DNA from: CAYTGM01 sp964437365
Lineage (GTDB): Bacteria > Sumerlaeota > Sumerlaeia > SLMS01
NCBI GenBank assembly: GCA_964437365.1
Contig: CAYTGM010000002.1
Coordinates: forward strand, 322,652-386,651
DNA: 64,000 nucleotides
Direction: 5' to 3'
The translations under genes and the position numbers were made by a program. This document shows, one piece after another, positions 19,027 to 28,790 of the stretch. Numbering within the stretch: position 1 is the first letter of the stretch; every line of letters starts with the position of its first letter. The notes under the pieces were generated by a model. That model had not been told where the DNA came from. It ran no database searches and worked only from the letters and a program-made list of their open reading frames with translations.

Positions 19027-21588
19027 TCAGCTTTGTGCCCTGGTTTTTTGCTCCTCTTTCATAAGGACGGGGCTTGCGGGGACAGAGTCATATTTAATCG
19101 TATTTCCATCTTTATCCACCTGCCCAAACTGAAGGACGCCCGTGGGACAGCTCTGGACACAGGCGGAGCATCGTACACACTCAGGGTCTTCCATCGGTAC
19201 GCCTTTGTTGGCAAAGTTCATAATATCAATTCCCTGGTGGCAGACCGAGGTACAAACATTACAGGAAATGCATTTCTTCTTGTCAGATATAATCCGAAAG
19301 CGACTGAATTTCGTATAGATATGCATGAGAGCCGCCAGAGGACAGGCGAAACGACACCACACTCGACCTGAAAACCAGAAGTAGAAGCCAACACCAATAA
19401 TTCCTGCCAGGAGCGTGTCCACCACCCACTTATAGGTGAAGTAATTGATGGTGACATTCTCCTCATAGGTCGCCGTCAGATACGATCCATCATCCTTTTC
19501 AATATAGTATCCCTCATCATCTAAGACATATGCGGTATTATCTTCCCAGTAAATGTTTTGCTCGCCGACAGCTTCGCCAGTATCGCTTGTATAGCTTGAC
19601 TCATATGTCTTGCCATCAATGAGAAAATCAAAGCCTGTTGCCAACCACGACAATTGATCATATTCCTCCCAGTTAATATTCCCTTCGTCATCTTTAACCG
19701 TTGAGACAGCCCACCATCCATATACACGAACTCCCATGAGGATAAGTGCAATCCACAGAATGACCTGTCCGGTCATGTTCAAGCGCGACCAGAAAGGTCC
19801 ATGAGGCATCTTGTGACGATGCTCGTCTCCCAGCGTTTCAGCAAGTGCACCACAGCTGCAAATCCACCCACAGTAAGAGCCTTTGCCCCAGAAGTAAATC
19901 ATCGCGGGGATTAAGACAAAGGTCTGAAGAGACCCAATCACGAGCCACCAGACCATCGGCTCAGAGGTGAAGAAGTTGTATATAAAGAGAGGCCAGGCCA
20001 GGATTAAACCATAGGCTCTCCAGTATTGTCTGCCGTGTCCCCAGTCTACCTCCGGGAAGAGGCCATCTGCCATCGACTTCAAGAACCCAGAGTCGAAAGC
20101 TCCATTTGCACCTGCCCAGGGAAGAAAGATTTCCGGTAGCAGAAACAGCGGAAAAGTTTGAATGATCATTAATGCGATCGTCTGGTAAGTAATATACGGA
20201 GTTCTTCTCTTCCTGATTCTTTTGATTCCGAAGATGACGACACAGGCGCTATAGAGAAATGTATAGTAAAATGCTGGTCCGCTCAAAGAGATCGCCAATG
20301 TGCCAAGAATATGACTCGGATCTGCCAGCGCGTCGGCAAGGGAACCTTGAAAGCTCGAAAACCAGTCACCCAGATTAAAGGGAAACCATCCCTTGTCGGC
20401 AAAAAGATTATAGACCGGTCCTGAACCCGCCTTCCACATATACATCCAGACACAAAATATCAGGAATGAAGAAAATGCCATGACTCTCAGAGGGTTCCAT
20501 TCACCGTTAATAGGAACTCCCGACTTGCGGAAAAACTCAAGGGGGGCTTCGCGACCAATCAAGGCAAATGTATAGTCGTTCTGATAGGTCTCCTCTTCCT
20601 TTGTTTTGTTGTTCGTTATGACAACCTTGTCTTCCGTAATCTCTTTCGGAGCACTATTCATCAAGAGGCGAATCTTACCGTTTCCGAGCTCCGATGAAGC
20701 AAGTTTGTGTATTTTGTCGACGTTCTCAGGCTTTGGCCTTGAAAACTCGTGCTTCCGGTAACTGAGAATCACCTCCGCATTATTTTCTGCGAGGGATATA
20801 GCTGCCTCCAGCGCTGAGTCACCGCCGCCTACAACGACTACCTTTTTGTCTGAAAAGTCTGCAGGATCATGGAGTCTATTCGAAACCTTGTCCAAGTCCT
20901 CGCCGGGTATATCCAGCTTCCTGTAATTCCCACTTCTTCCGATGGCCACGATGACTGTTCGTGCCTGTATTGGATCGCCATCTTTCAGAATAACTGAGAA
21001 ACCTGCCCCCTTTTTCTTTACATGATCGACGGCGACTCCTTCCTCAACTTCAATCTCTGCTTCTTTCACTTGTTGGAGCAGCTCCTCCAGAAGGCTCTCT
21101 TTCACATCGCCCGTGGTTTCCAGCTCCGTATCCGGCTCAAAATCTTTGGGGTAGGTATAGATCGGTTTCTTTTTGGGAAAGTTAATGATCGTGCTGAAGG
21201 TATTGCCAGCTTCGAGGACTCGATAACTCAACCCGTGTTTTTTCGCTCTAAGTGCAGCGGATATACCGGCGACGCCAGCTCCGATAATCAATACATCTGG
21301 GATCGAATCATCGGACAGGTCCTTCTGAGCTTTCTTCAGATGATTGCTTTCCTTGATCAGATCGACAACTCTCGCACCAGAATCTGTCGAAAACTTGAGC
21401 AGCGGAATCCCCTTCAAGTCCCCAACCACATAGAGGCCATTAATCGTTGTGCTTCCGTCATCCTGCACTTCCGGAAGTTTTTCTGCTTTCCCAGCAGGAT
21501 ACCTGGTATGGAGCCACCGTGTATATGGGGTCAAAATCGGGATGTACATAAATGCCGCCTCGATGGAATAAACAATCTGATAGATCAT
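19027..21588 (-). CDS. Fusion of thioredoxin-reductase-like flavoprotein with NapH/NosR-type membrane polyferredoxin
   Basis: One 853-residue chain carries a whole electron path. Residues 50-75 (GLYVVGDLKGIPLLKF) resemble the FAD-binding end of a pyridine-nucleotide oxidoreductase, placed before instead of after the FAD Rossmann motif IIGAGVAGISAAL (about 100-112). The NAD(P) motif VVVGGGDSALEA is at about 251-262. The CxxC of thioredoxin reductases is missing. From about residue 370 there are several membrane helices with the NapH-like CGWICSCGALAETL and WCRFACPLAALM, then two [4Fe-4S] motifs, CISCNVCTSVCHQG and CVRCSACVQSCPTG. It should move electrons from NAD(P)H through FAD to membrane iron-sulfur clusters; the acceptor is unknown. 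It lies 84 bp upstream of the helicase start on the same strand. Confidence 0.88.
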   Translation of the reverse strand: MIYQIVYSIEAAFMYIPILTPYTRWLHTRYPAGKAEKLPEVQDDGSTTINGLYVVGDLKGIPLLKFSTDSGARVVDLIKESNHLKKAQKDLSDDSIPDVLIIGAGVAGISAALRAKKHGLSYRVLEAGNTFSTIINFPKKKPIYTYPKDFEPDTELETTGDVKESLLEELLQQVKEAEIEVEEGVAVDHVKKKGAGFSVILKDGDPIQARTVIVAIGRSGNYRKLDIPGEDLDKVSNRLHDPADFSDKKVVVVGGGDSALEAAISLAENNAEVILSYRKHEFSRPKPENVDKIHKLASSELGNGKIRLLMNSAPKEITEDKVVITNNKTKEEETYQNDYTFALIGREAPLEFFRKSGVPINGEWNPLRVMAFSSFLIFCVWMYMWKAGSGPVYNLFADKGWFPFNLGDWFSSFQGSLADALADPSHILGTLAISLSGPAFYYTFLYSACVVIFGIKRIRKRRTPYITYQTIALMIIQTFPLFLLPEIFLPWAGANGAFDSGFLKSMADGLFPEVDWGHGRQYWRAYGLILAWPLFIYNFFTSEPMVWWLVIGSLQTFVLIPAMIYFWGKGSYCGWICSCGALAETLGDEHRHKMPHGPFWSRLNMTGQVILWIALILMGVRVYGWWAVSTVKDDEGNINWEEYDQLSWLATGFDFLIDGKTYESSYTSDTGEAVGEQNIYWEDNTAYVLDDEGYYIEKDDGSYLTATYEENVTINYFTYKWVVDTLLAGIIGVGFYFWFSGRVWCRFACPLAALMHIYTKFSRFRIISDKKKCISCNVCTSVCHQGIDIMNFANKGVPMEDPECVRCSACVQSCPTGVLQFGQVDKDGNTIKYDSVPASPVLMKEEQKTRAQS

Positions 21589-21716
21589 TTACGTGATTAC
21601 CAGATGCAGGCCAAAGAAAATTACAGGTTTCTGGTCCGATAAGCAACTATAGTATGTAAACTGTCTTATCTTGCCCCATCCTTTAATCAGGAGATCAATA
21701 ATGGGGAGGAAAACGG

Positions 21717-22622
21717 ATGTTTAAAGACTTTCTCACAACTTTGAAAACAGATTCAATCTGGGATGTATTCCTGAAATACCGTCTCAAAAGGTCTTCTGAA
21801 GACCTTCGGCCACGCTGGTCTATCATCTTTATTCCTCTCACAATTCTGGTTGTTTGTGTCGCAGTGGGACTAATTGTCGCGGATGTGTTCGCACTGGTGG
21901 AAGACATTCCCCGGAAAGCTCTCTCAATCACTGGGCTTTTCCTTTACTTTGCCCTCATGACCTACGCTTTCTCAGCAGCATCCATGGGAGCACATATCAG
22001 GGGTGTGATCGACCGGTCACCTCTTCTGCATCAATTTCTAACTGTCCCGGATTCGGAGAAGGGGCTGGACGGAGCGCTCATCCGAGCTTTGTGGAATTTC
22101 AGTCGCTATGCTTTCTTCTTCTCATTCTTTGCGTACCTGATTCTCTTCCTGGCGCTTGTCAGCGACCAGACGCGCCTCTCTGCCATCTTCAGCGACAATA
22201 TCCTGGTGATGATTGTCAGTATTCTCAGACCCGAGCAAACCATTGGATTCCTCCACCCTGTTATTTTTCCGCTTGGTCTTACAGCGATTACCATCGCAGC
22301 ATTTAATTACGCCTCCGGCGTCTTTCTGCGTGGCTCTATACTCAGCAGCTACCCCCAGTACGGTGGTGCCAATCGCATAACCGGCGGTACCATGACCTTT
22401 TTCCTCATTCTTGCTACCGTCTTTTCCTATATCGCACGACTCATCATTATAGATGCCTTCGCCGGTACTTTCGGGTTCTTTATATACCCAGAGCTTCTTG
22501 CCTTCATCCTTGTTGAAGTCATGGTCCTTGGATTTCGCATCGTGCTATCCTGCTCGATCTGGCAGAGAAACAGTGTGAAGATTAATCGAGAATGCCGTGA
22601 GTATGTTGAGTCTTGTGGGTGA
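21717..22622 (+). CDS. Polytopic membrane protein of unknown function
   Basis: The 301-residue protein begins at an ATG with GGGGAGGA six bases upstream. Six or so hydrophobic helices are visible, for example SIIFIPLTILVVCVAVGLIV, FFFSFFAYLILFLALV and TFFLILATVFSYIARLIII, with a soluble N-terminal 38 residues. It looks like an integral inner-membrane protein; I do not recognise a family. It stands alone between divergent and convergent neighbours. Confidence 0.8.
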   Translation: MFKDFLTTLKTDSIWDVFLKYRLKRSSEDLRPRWSIIFIPLTILVVCVAVGLIVADVFALVEDIPRKALSITGLFLYFALMTYAFSAASMGAHIRGVIDRSPLLHQFLTVPDSEKGLDGALIRALWNFSRYAFFFSFFAYLILFLALVSDQTRLSAIFSDNILVMIVSILRPEQTIGFLHPVIFPLGLTAITIAAFNYASGVFLRGSILSSYPQYGGANRITGGTMTFFLILATVFSYIARLIIIDAFAGTFGFFIYPELLAFILVEVMVLGFRIVLSCSIWQRNSVKINRECREYVESCG

Positions 22623-22679
22623 GTGTGACGAGTTGCGAGGATACAGATCAATGGCCCCAGGCAAAGGTAGGAAAGATCT

Positions 22680-24017
22680 CTAGAAGATCCACCATTTCTT
22701 GTCTTTACTTGAAGGTCCCAGCTTCTCTGGGTCGGCGGGAAAGGAAGCCCACTTGTCTAGGGTTCCTTCGGCTTCTTCTTTAGGCCAGCGCTTCGCACCT
22801 GCGCGTATATAAGAAACCAGGGGTTCCAGGGTCTTTGAAAATTCAACGTTTCTCAACCAGCGCACACCACGCTGACGGTCGTCTTCTCTCTGCTCGGGTG
22901 TTCGACTACACGCTGCCAGAATTTCCTGGGCCGTTCGCGAGATGTTTGGCTCGAAGACACCTGATGCAAGATCCTCAGCCACCAGGATTGCTTCGATCCC
23001 TGCTTCAACGGTAACAACCGGTCTGGCACCCCAGCGGATCATGGAGAGCAACCGATTGCGACTTCCCAATTCGGCCTCTGGTATAGACCTGTCAAGGGAC
23101 AGACATGCCCCGGCATGAGCCAGAAGATTATTCTCTGAATAATTATCATTAGGGTGCAGATCTATAATACGCCCGCTCTCCACGAAACCCTCCAGTGGAC
23201 TGAACAGAGCATCCTTAATCTGCTGACCTGCGGGGCCCGTTGGAATACCACAACTGACAAAGTGCAGCTCCTCATCTTTCTCCAGGGCTTCCTTAACCGC
23301 CATCCCCATGGTCACCTCGTCCAGCCACACATTCCAGCTGCCGCCAAAGAACAAATACTTCAACCCTTCCTGATAGCCCTTCTTGATCAGCGAGGGAGGG
23401 AATTCTGGTCGTTCTTGTGGTTCTGTCCAGTTGTCAGGTACACCGCAGGGAATCTCGTGGATGCGTTTGCATATATCCCAGTTGGAACCGTAGCGCCCCA
23501 ATAATCCCAGCTGACCCATTAATGCATAGCGCTGTGGCAGGCTCACAGCGGAGAAAGCGTCGCCTCTTAAAAGGCACTCGCGAACAAACTTCCAGATATG
23601 ATCCCGAGCCGTAAGGTCAAGTGCTCCGCCTTGCCGCAACTGCGAGGCATGAAGCTCAGCTAAAGGGTCACCAAAAAAGTCGATCCAGCATGGCACGTTC
23701 AAGTGTTCTGCCAGGCGCGCGGCCGCAGCTGCCGGCATCAGCGACCCGACACCACAAACAAGACCGACAAAATTCAGATCACACTCTTCTGCCAATAACT
23801 CGGGTTTAAGTATCTGTTCTGGAGTAAACGACTGGGCGTCGATGGCATCGGGGATAGGAATATTCTTACGTGACTGATCCTCCAGCAGGATCCCCAGTAT
23901 ATCATGCCGGGCTGCCTGAAGCGGCTCGATGAACTGACGAAGGCGTATCGAAGGCCCGGTAACAGTTGCACCTTCTTCAAGGGGCCAGGGGCCCGTTCCC
24001 ACGACACATATTTTCAT
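22680..24017 (-). CDS. Putative GT-B glycosyltransferase
   Basis: The 445-residue protein opens with MKICVVGTGPWPLEEGATVT, a Rossmann strand followed by a Gly-rich loop, and contains ECDLNFVGLVCGVGSLMPAA, LKYLFFGGSWNVWLDEV (start of a second Rossmann domain) and LLAHAGACLSLDRSIPEAEL, a layout like GT-B glycosyltransferases. The usual EX7E motif is not obvious; ELGSRNRLLSMIRWGARPVV may occupy its place. It follows tolB by 39 bp on the same strand and is probably cotranscribed. Assignment to glycosyltransferases is tentative. Confidence 0.7.
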   Translation of the reverse strand: MKICVVGTGPWPLEEGATVTGPSIRLRQFIEPLQAARHDILGILLEDQSRKNIPIPDAIDAQSFTPEQILKPELLAEECDLNFVGLVCGVGSLMPAAAAARLAEHLNVPCWIDFFGDPLAELHASQLRQGGALDLTARDHIWKFVRECLLRGDAFSAVSLPQRYALMGQLGLLGRYGSNWDICKRIHEIPCGVPDNWTEPQERPEFPPSLIKKGYQEGLKYLFFGGSWNVWLDEVTMGMAVKEALEKDEELHFVSCGIPTGPAGQQIKDALFSPLEGFVESGRIIDLHPNDNYSENNLLAHAGACLSLDRSIPEAELGSRNRLLSMIRWGARPVVTVEAGIEAILVAEDLASGVFEPNISRTAQEILAACSRTPEQREDDRQRGVRWLRNVEFSKTLEPLVSYIRAGAKRWPKEEAEGTLDKWASFPADPEKLGPSSKDKKWWIF

Positions 24018-24056
24018 AAGCTCAGGTTTATACCAGCGATCAATCCGCGCAGAATC

Positions 24057-25394
24057 TTACTGTTGGCCAATAAATGGGCCCCAGTCAGGGACACGATTGG
24101 CTCCAGATGTGGTAATCTGATTCTGTTGAGAGCCATCATCAAGCATAATGTAGAGCTGATAGCGTCCGGAGCGATCTGATGAGAAGATCAGGTGAGTTCC
24201 GTTTGGTGCCCAGGAAGGACTCTCGTTGTTGCGTTTCCCCTGAGTCAGACGGCGAATATTCGAACCGTCAGCATCGCAAACGTATATATCATTGATTGAA
24301 TTCTGGCGAGAAACAAAGGCCAGACGTGTGCCATCGGGAGACCAGGAGACGGCATCGTTCCAGCTCCCAAGACGCGTCAGCTGACGCTTCTGAGAACCAT
24401 TCGCATTCATTGAGAAGAGGTGGACTCCGCCAGCTTCATTTGATGTATAGGCAATCCGGGTTCCATCGGGCGACCACGCAGGCGAACCCTCTGTTGCCTT
24501 TGTGCGCGTCAGCCGTTGAAGGTTTTTGCCATCGCGTTGCACCGTATAGATTTCAGAGTTTCCGTCCTTGCTCAAGACGAGAGCGATGCGTCGTGCCGCA
24601 GGACTCCATGCAGGGCTATGGTTTGTTCCTCCATAAGCGGCAATAGTCCAGATCGATCCCGGGTTAAAGCGGAGTGCACTGTCCGGTACCAGCTGCATCC
24701 CATAAATATTGGCTCGATTCCCATGATAGGAGAGAAAGTACTGCTCCGTACCATTTGATCCCCAGGTTGGGTTCGTTGCAATCTTGTTGAAATTCGTCAC
24801 CGTCTTAGCGCCAAAGCCGTCCCAGTCACAGATCGCGATTTCCCGTGTGCCCGGAACCTGCTCGGTCACGAAAAGAATCTTCGTGCGACAGGCGCCTTCG
24901 ATGCCATGAATCTGAAGAATAATCGCATCTGATACCTGGTGCGCCAAGTCTCTCATACGCGCAACCGATCCGGAAAACTTGCGGTTCAGTACCAGGCGCT
25001 GAGAAGGAATGTCGTAAAGAAGTGCAGAGATCTGAAGCTGACCATTTGATTCCTGCAGGTTGCCCATCAGGTAATACTGCGCACCGATCTTTTCGCGCCA
25101 GAACTCAAAGTTGATGCTTTTGCGACGATGATCGATGATATTCTGACGATTCGCCATGGTTTGATCTTCAGGCGGGCTGAATAAACCACTCAGCCTTAGA
25201 TCATTGCGAATAATACGCGGGATTGTTTCGGTATCAAGCGACGTCCCTGTGCTGTTAAAGGGAACAATCGCGATCACCGGCTGGCGGTAAGAAACATTGG
25301 GTTTCACGGTGGGCCAGCGCTGCGGGTTTTGAGCGGATATGAATCCAGGGGTAATCAGCAGGAGCGAAACGAACAAGAGCAGGTATTTGGTCAT
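24057..25394 (-). CDS. tolB: Tol-Pal system protein TolB (periplasmic beta-propeller)
   Basis: The 445-residue protein has a cleavable signal peptide (LLLFVSLLLITPGFISA, then QNPQRW). The N-terminal domain (IAIVPFNSTG, RIIRNDLRLSGLFSP, GAQYYLMGNLQ) is the TolB amino-terminal domain, and the C-terminal half is a six-bladed propeller with repeated SPDGTRIAYTSN- and SWSPDGTRLAFVS-type WD40-like PD40 units. TolB links Pal, peptidoglycan and the outer membrane, which implies a Gram-negative envelope. SD AGGAT precedes the ATG. No tolQRA or pal genes are adjacent. Confidence 0.93.
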   Translation of the reverse strand: MTKYLLLFVSLLLITPGFISAQNPQRWPTVKPNVSYRQPVIAIVPFNSTGTSLDTETIPRIIRNDLRLSGLFSPPEDQTMANRQNIIDHRRKSINFEFWREKIGAQYYLMGNLQESNGQLQISALLYDIPSQRLVLNRKFSGSVARMRDLAHQVSDAIILQIHGIEGACRTKILFVTEQVPGTREIAICDWDGFGAKTVTNFNKIATNPTWGSNGTEQYFLSYHGNRANIYGMQLVPDSALRFNPGSIWTIAAYGGTNHSPAWSPAARRIALVLSKDGNSEIYTVQRDGKNLQRLTRTKATEGSPAWSPDGTRIAYTSNEAGGVHLFSMNANGSQKRQLTRLGSWNDAVSWSPDGTRLAFVSRQNSINDIYVCDADGSNIRRLTQGKRNNESPSWAPNGTHLIFSSDRSGRYQLYIMLDDGSQQNQITTSGANRVPDWGPFIGQQ

Positions 25395-25526
25395 GGATCA
25401 TCCTAGTTTTTGTAATTCAAGATCAAATTAATAGAACTTCCCTTTCCCTTCACGTCTGACCGTGATGAAAATCAACAGGAAACCACGGAATCACATCAAA
25501 GTCAGACAATCAGAGGACTGAGCAGC

Positions 25527-26057
25527 TTGATTACACGTTTGCTGAAGAATCTCATCGGGCGAAAACCGCTCACCTCGCTCGACTTTCTGGCCATGAGCAC
25601 CGATGAAAAAGGGCGCTGGGGCGAGGAAATCATCTTCAAAGAACTGCATCAGCAGCGCTATCGCCTCCGCTCGGTGCGCTATGAGATCAAAGATATTGGG
25701 GAGATCGACCTGATCTTTTCCCATAAAACCCATCTGTTGTTCTGTGAGGTCAAGGTTCGCGACCACGAGGATCCGAACCCCTGGGCTGAAGCGCTCGATA
25801 AAGAGCGCATCCAGCGCGTGGTGCAAACCGCCAGCCATTACCTGCGTACCACGAGACAGCTTCCCGTCAGTATTCGCTTCGATGCCTTTGTTGTGCATCT
25901 TAACGCTGAGGAGGCGAGCTGGGAGATCGAACGACTCGAGAACTATATCAATCCAAGGACAGTGCCAGGGTGGTATGGTCTGACTATCGAGGAAGTGGAG
26001 GAGATCGATCGTACCGGCCGCGTCCCGCGAAAGTTTCTTCCGCCAGCAGGGGAGTGA
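25527..26057 (+). CDS. yraN: UPF0102 family nuclease-like protein YraN
   Basis: Family signature of the PD-(D/E)XK-like UPF0102 group is clear: KGRWGEEIIFKEL, then YEIKDIGEIDLIFSHKTHLL and LLFCEVKVR, with D and ExK residues in the right spacing. YraN-type proteins are small nucleases or Holliday-junction-resolvase-like proteins of unclear role. The 176-residue frame starts at a TTG at 25527; an ATG at 25593 gives a length closer to the family's usual 120-155. It is divergent from tolB with 132 bp between. A long reading frame on the opposite strand is a shadow. Confidence 0.88.
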   Translation: MITRLLKNLIGRKPLTSLDFLAMSTDEKGRWGEEIIFKELHQQRYRLRSVRYEIKDIGEIDLIFSHKTHLLFCEVKVRDHEDPNPWAEALDKERIQRVVQTASHYLRTTRQLPVSIRFDAFVVHLNAEEASWEIERLENYINPRTVPGWYGLTIEEVEEIDRTGRVPRKFLPPAGE

Positions 26058-26163
26058 ACATATGTCACTTTGCATTCGAATTTGCTGATTCGATGTGTGC
26101 GGCGAAAGCAATGCAGGAGGTGTCGTCACGGAAAAAATGAGTTGATTGCCGGAGGCAATCCTT

Positions 26164-26312
26164 GGAGTGCGGTGGCCCTGACTCGAGGCAAGCCCTGAAT
26201 AGACGAATTCTGGTTCTGCTGTGACCAATAACGAGCGGAACCCCTGAGGTTTTGAATGATCGAGCCGTCAGGGCCGGCTCTTAACAAAGCTGTGTCAGGG
26301 CCACAGCACGCC
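26164..26312. repeat. Inverted-repeat (MITE-like) element
   Basis: The arms GGAGTGCGGTGGCCCTGAC (26,164-26,182) and GTCAGGGCCACAGCACGCC (26,294-26,312) are inverted copies with two mismatches over 19 bp. The interior has a further GTCAGGGCC inside a small palindrome (GAGCCGTCAGGGCCGGCTC, 26,262-26,280). Such palindromic, non-coding elements are common in Planctomycetota and related genomes. Confidence 0.6.
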
Positions 26313-26439
26313 AAAGAGTTATTCACACTAAGTGCATAGATAGATATCTATCTTGTTCAGAAGAAATGTGCATCAATCGCTCAAACCAGCAGAATAATCT
26401 ATCGTGTTTCTTCCAACGTATGATACACGGCTAACCAAT

Positions 26440-26560
26440 GCCCTTAAAGGGCGACACATTGCAGCCTGGTGTAAAGTCGTACAACGCCTGCGCGTTGATC
26501 GACGTCGCCTCAGGAAGAGGAACTCAATCAACGGAGCGCTGAAGGTGCGACACAACCTGT
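26440..26560. repeat. Segment with spaced GCGACACA motifs
   Basis: CTTAAAGGGCGACACATT and GCTGAAGGTGCGACACAA occur about 90 bp apart in the same direction. They look like the ends of a dispersed non-coding repeat. I see no gene. Confidence 0.35.
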
Positions 26561-26694
26561 CTATCTCGCGGGGCTTCTAAGCGCCTGTTCAAAATCCATA
26601 GCTTTCCAACCCCTGCAACCGCTTTCAATAATCATCTCCCAACCCTGTCTACCTTGTTCCATCCTGCTTGCAGCCTGCTTCTTACCTGCTTCCC

Positions 26695-26744
26695 AATGCA
26701 GGTTGCATGCAGCTCGTAAGCAACTTGCAACCAGCTATATCAGG
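26695..26744 (+). repeat. Copy 2 of the TGCA-rich intergenic repeat
   Basis: AATGCAGGTTGCATGCAG followed by AAGCAACTTGCAACCAG matches the segment at 50,001-50,051 on the same strand and 4,885-4,936 on the opposite strand. Confidence 0.6.
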
Positions 26745-27133
26745 TTTTGTCCTCGACTCGAGTTACTTCAACTCGACCAGAAGACGTCAATATTCACAGC
26801 GAAAGCGCGCGTTTTCTGGCGGATATTGATGGGGAAGCAGATGGGGTGAGGAGGGATTCAAAGTGCGCAACGCCAATGCGGATGACGCAGCAAGCGGTTG
26901 CAGGGGGAGGTCAAATCAATCAGGTAGGGTGATTTGGGATCCTTCTGAGATTCTCTGCTTGCAATTTTGTTGGTTGTCGAGTGAATGGGCGTGTGCAAGC
27001 AAAGAAGTCGATCATTGTAAAAAAGCACATGTGAATGCTCCGAAACTTGAACTCGATCAATATGAGTCCAAGAAAACTATTGAGAGTTTTGGTTGATAAT
27101 CTCCCATTTTGTTTAGTCCTTCAGAGAGTATAA

Positions 27134-28723
27134 ATGAATAGAAAGCTCAAATCGAGAGAGCAGAAGAAGGTTTTTCAGCTGAATATATTCTTACTAAAGA
27201 CAGAGATCAAATCATGGAACGAGGCAGTTGATGAAAAAGCTGGTGCTGAGAAAAAACTGGCTTCAGAATTGGGGTGGACTGGAGGGGTATACTATCGCCA
27301 AACTCCATTGAAGAACCCTGATTGGAAGACAGATTTTTTAGATAAAGTTGCGGAGGAAAAACTTGAACTAAAGGGTAACGCAAGTACTGCGGCGCTTCTC
27401 TTTATGGAAGTGAATCATCGTATATTCGTTCTTACGTTTGGTAGTGGTCGATACTTGTTAAAGAGAGAATACGTGGAGCCCGATTTTGGAGTCAGAGTCG
27501 TAATAAATCGCGTTAGAAGCGAAAGTATTAAGGCGCTTTCAATTAAGCAATTTGAACAGCAACTCATGAAGAAGACTGAGGAGGCGACGAGGGAGACTGA
27601 GATAGATGACTTTGATGTGGACAAGAGAAGAGATGTTGTTAGTGGATTGACTGGAACTCCTGAAGATTCAGCATTTGCAAAGAAGATATCGGGGGCAGAT
27701 GGGCTTATCCTTCGAAAAAAAATGAACCCGAAGAAAGATTTGCCAAAAGTACTAAAGGAGATATTGAGAGCATACAAAGAGGAGCCGCCTGAAATCTTCA
27801 AATGGGTACTAAGAATACGGCCAATAAGTGATGCTTCCCTAATCGAAGAATATCAGAACAAGTTACTTGCGAGCATCAGAAAAAAAACTGATTCTGTTGT
27901 CTTCGACCTTCCGGACCATATATCAGAGGAAGAATGCAAATCTTTCGGTTATGGAGGAGGCGAGCCTAAAGAGGATCTCTGTATAGATCATTGGTTGAAG
28001 ACTTGTCCTAGTCCTAATATAGTTGAAATCAAGGATCGTTCGATTTCCATTCTCATGGAGAATGGTGAAACAGTGCAACTACGACCTATTGATCTCTGTT
28101 CTTGGGATACCGATAACAAGAAGACTAAAGAGGTAGTAGTCCTCGCCTCTGGCCATTGGTATAGAATACGAAAGGATTTCGTTGAAGATGTGGAAGCATT
28201 TCTAGATTCCGCTCGAAAGCAAACTATAAATATTACATTTCCGAAAGCAGCGAGTGAGAAAGGAAAAACTGCTGAAGAGAACTATTTGGATTTACTTGTT
28301 GAAAAGAATAGTCAAAATGTAGTTAAGTATCATGGAGGGTCCAAAGTTCACTCTCAAGGAGATGAAGTTGAAGCTTGCGACGTCTTTATCAATCGATGTT
28401 ATTTTGGACATGCCAAAATCTGGAAAGGATCTCAATCATTTAGCGCGTTGATGAAACAAGGCGAGAATGCCGCCGAAATAATGCTAAAAGACGAAAAATA
28501 TCGAGAAGGTTTAAGTATTGCCTTAAAGAAGCTTTGTGGATCAAGTATAGACGGTATCCCGCGAGACTTTGCACCTTCAAGATTCGGCGTCTGCTTTATT
28601 CTGATACGAAGAGCAACTCGTGAAATACCATTCTTCAGTAAGCTATCTTTCTATAGGTCTGGGGAAGGAATCAAATCTCTTGGGTATAGACTTGCATTTA
28701 GAGAAGTTAAATTAAGAAGTTGA
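27134..28723 (+). CDS. Sporadically distributed TIGR04141/DUF6119 family protein
   Basis: The 529-residue protein matches the layout of the sporadically distributed TIGR04141 (DUF6119) family: FQLNIFLLKTEIKSWNEAV at the start, RIFVLTFGSGRYLLKREYVE with FGVRVVINRV about residue 100, and GADGLILRKKMNP near 190-200. The C-terminal third holds DEVEACDVFINRCYFGHAKI then FSALMKQGENAAEIMLKDE, which has the shape of a PD-(D/E)XK nuclease core; this is my inference. The family is patchily distributed and often near defence genes. Codons and base composition look more A+T-rich than in rpsT or rplM. It lies 67 bp from the convergent BRCT gene. Confidence 0.72.
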   Translation: MNRKLKSREQKKVFQLNIFLLKTEIKSWNEAVDEKAGAEKKLASELGWTGGVYYRQTPLKNPDWKTDFLDKVAEEKLELKGNASTAALLFMEVNHRIFVLTFGSGRYLLKREYVEPDFGVRVVINRVRSESIKALSIKQFEQQLMKKTEEATRETEIDDFDVDKRRDVVSGLTGTPEDSAFAKKISGADGLILRKKMNPKKDLPKVLKEILRAYKEEPPEIFKWVLRIRPISDASLIEEYQNKLLASIRKKTDSVVFDLPDHISEEECKSFGYGGGEPKEDLCIDHWLKTCPSPNIVEIKDRSISILMENGETVQLRPIDLCSWDTDNKKTKEVVVLASGHWYRIRKDFVEDVEAFLDSARKQTINITFPKAASEKGKTAEENYLDLLVEKNSQNVVKYHGGSKVHSQGDEVEACDVFINRCYFGHAKIWKGSQSFSALMKQGENAAEIMLKDEKYREGLSIALKKLCGSSIDGIPRDFAPSRFGVCFILIRRATREIPFFSKLSFYRSGEGIKSLGYRLAFREVKLRS

Positions 28724-28790
28724 GATGTCGAAAAGTTGAATCGTAATATAGCTTTAGTCATTGTGCATAGAGTGTATGTAGCCAATGAAA

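Larger units (their letters stand above)
26058..27133. other. Repeat-rich gene-free stretch of about 1.1 kb
   Basis: No reading frame here resembles a protein. From left to right it holds an imperfect inverted-repeat element (26,164-26,312), a segment with two spaced copies of a GCGACACA motif (about 26,440-26,560), the second copy of the TGCA-rich repeat (26,695-26,744), and about 350 bp with no structure I can recognise before the TIGR04141 gene. The stretch marks the left edge of the defence-type gene group. Confidence 0.6.

Noticed and set aside
25491..26228. 245-residue minus-strand reading frame opposite yraN
   Set aside because: The plus strand carries a clear UPF0102 signature; the opposite frame shows none and is a shadow.
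26747..27096. Two short plus-strand frames in the gene-free stretch
   Set aside because: Overlapping in different frames, no ribosome-binding site, no protein-like composition.
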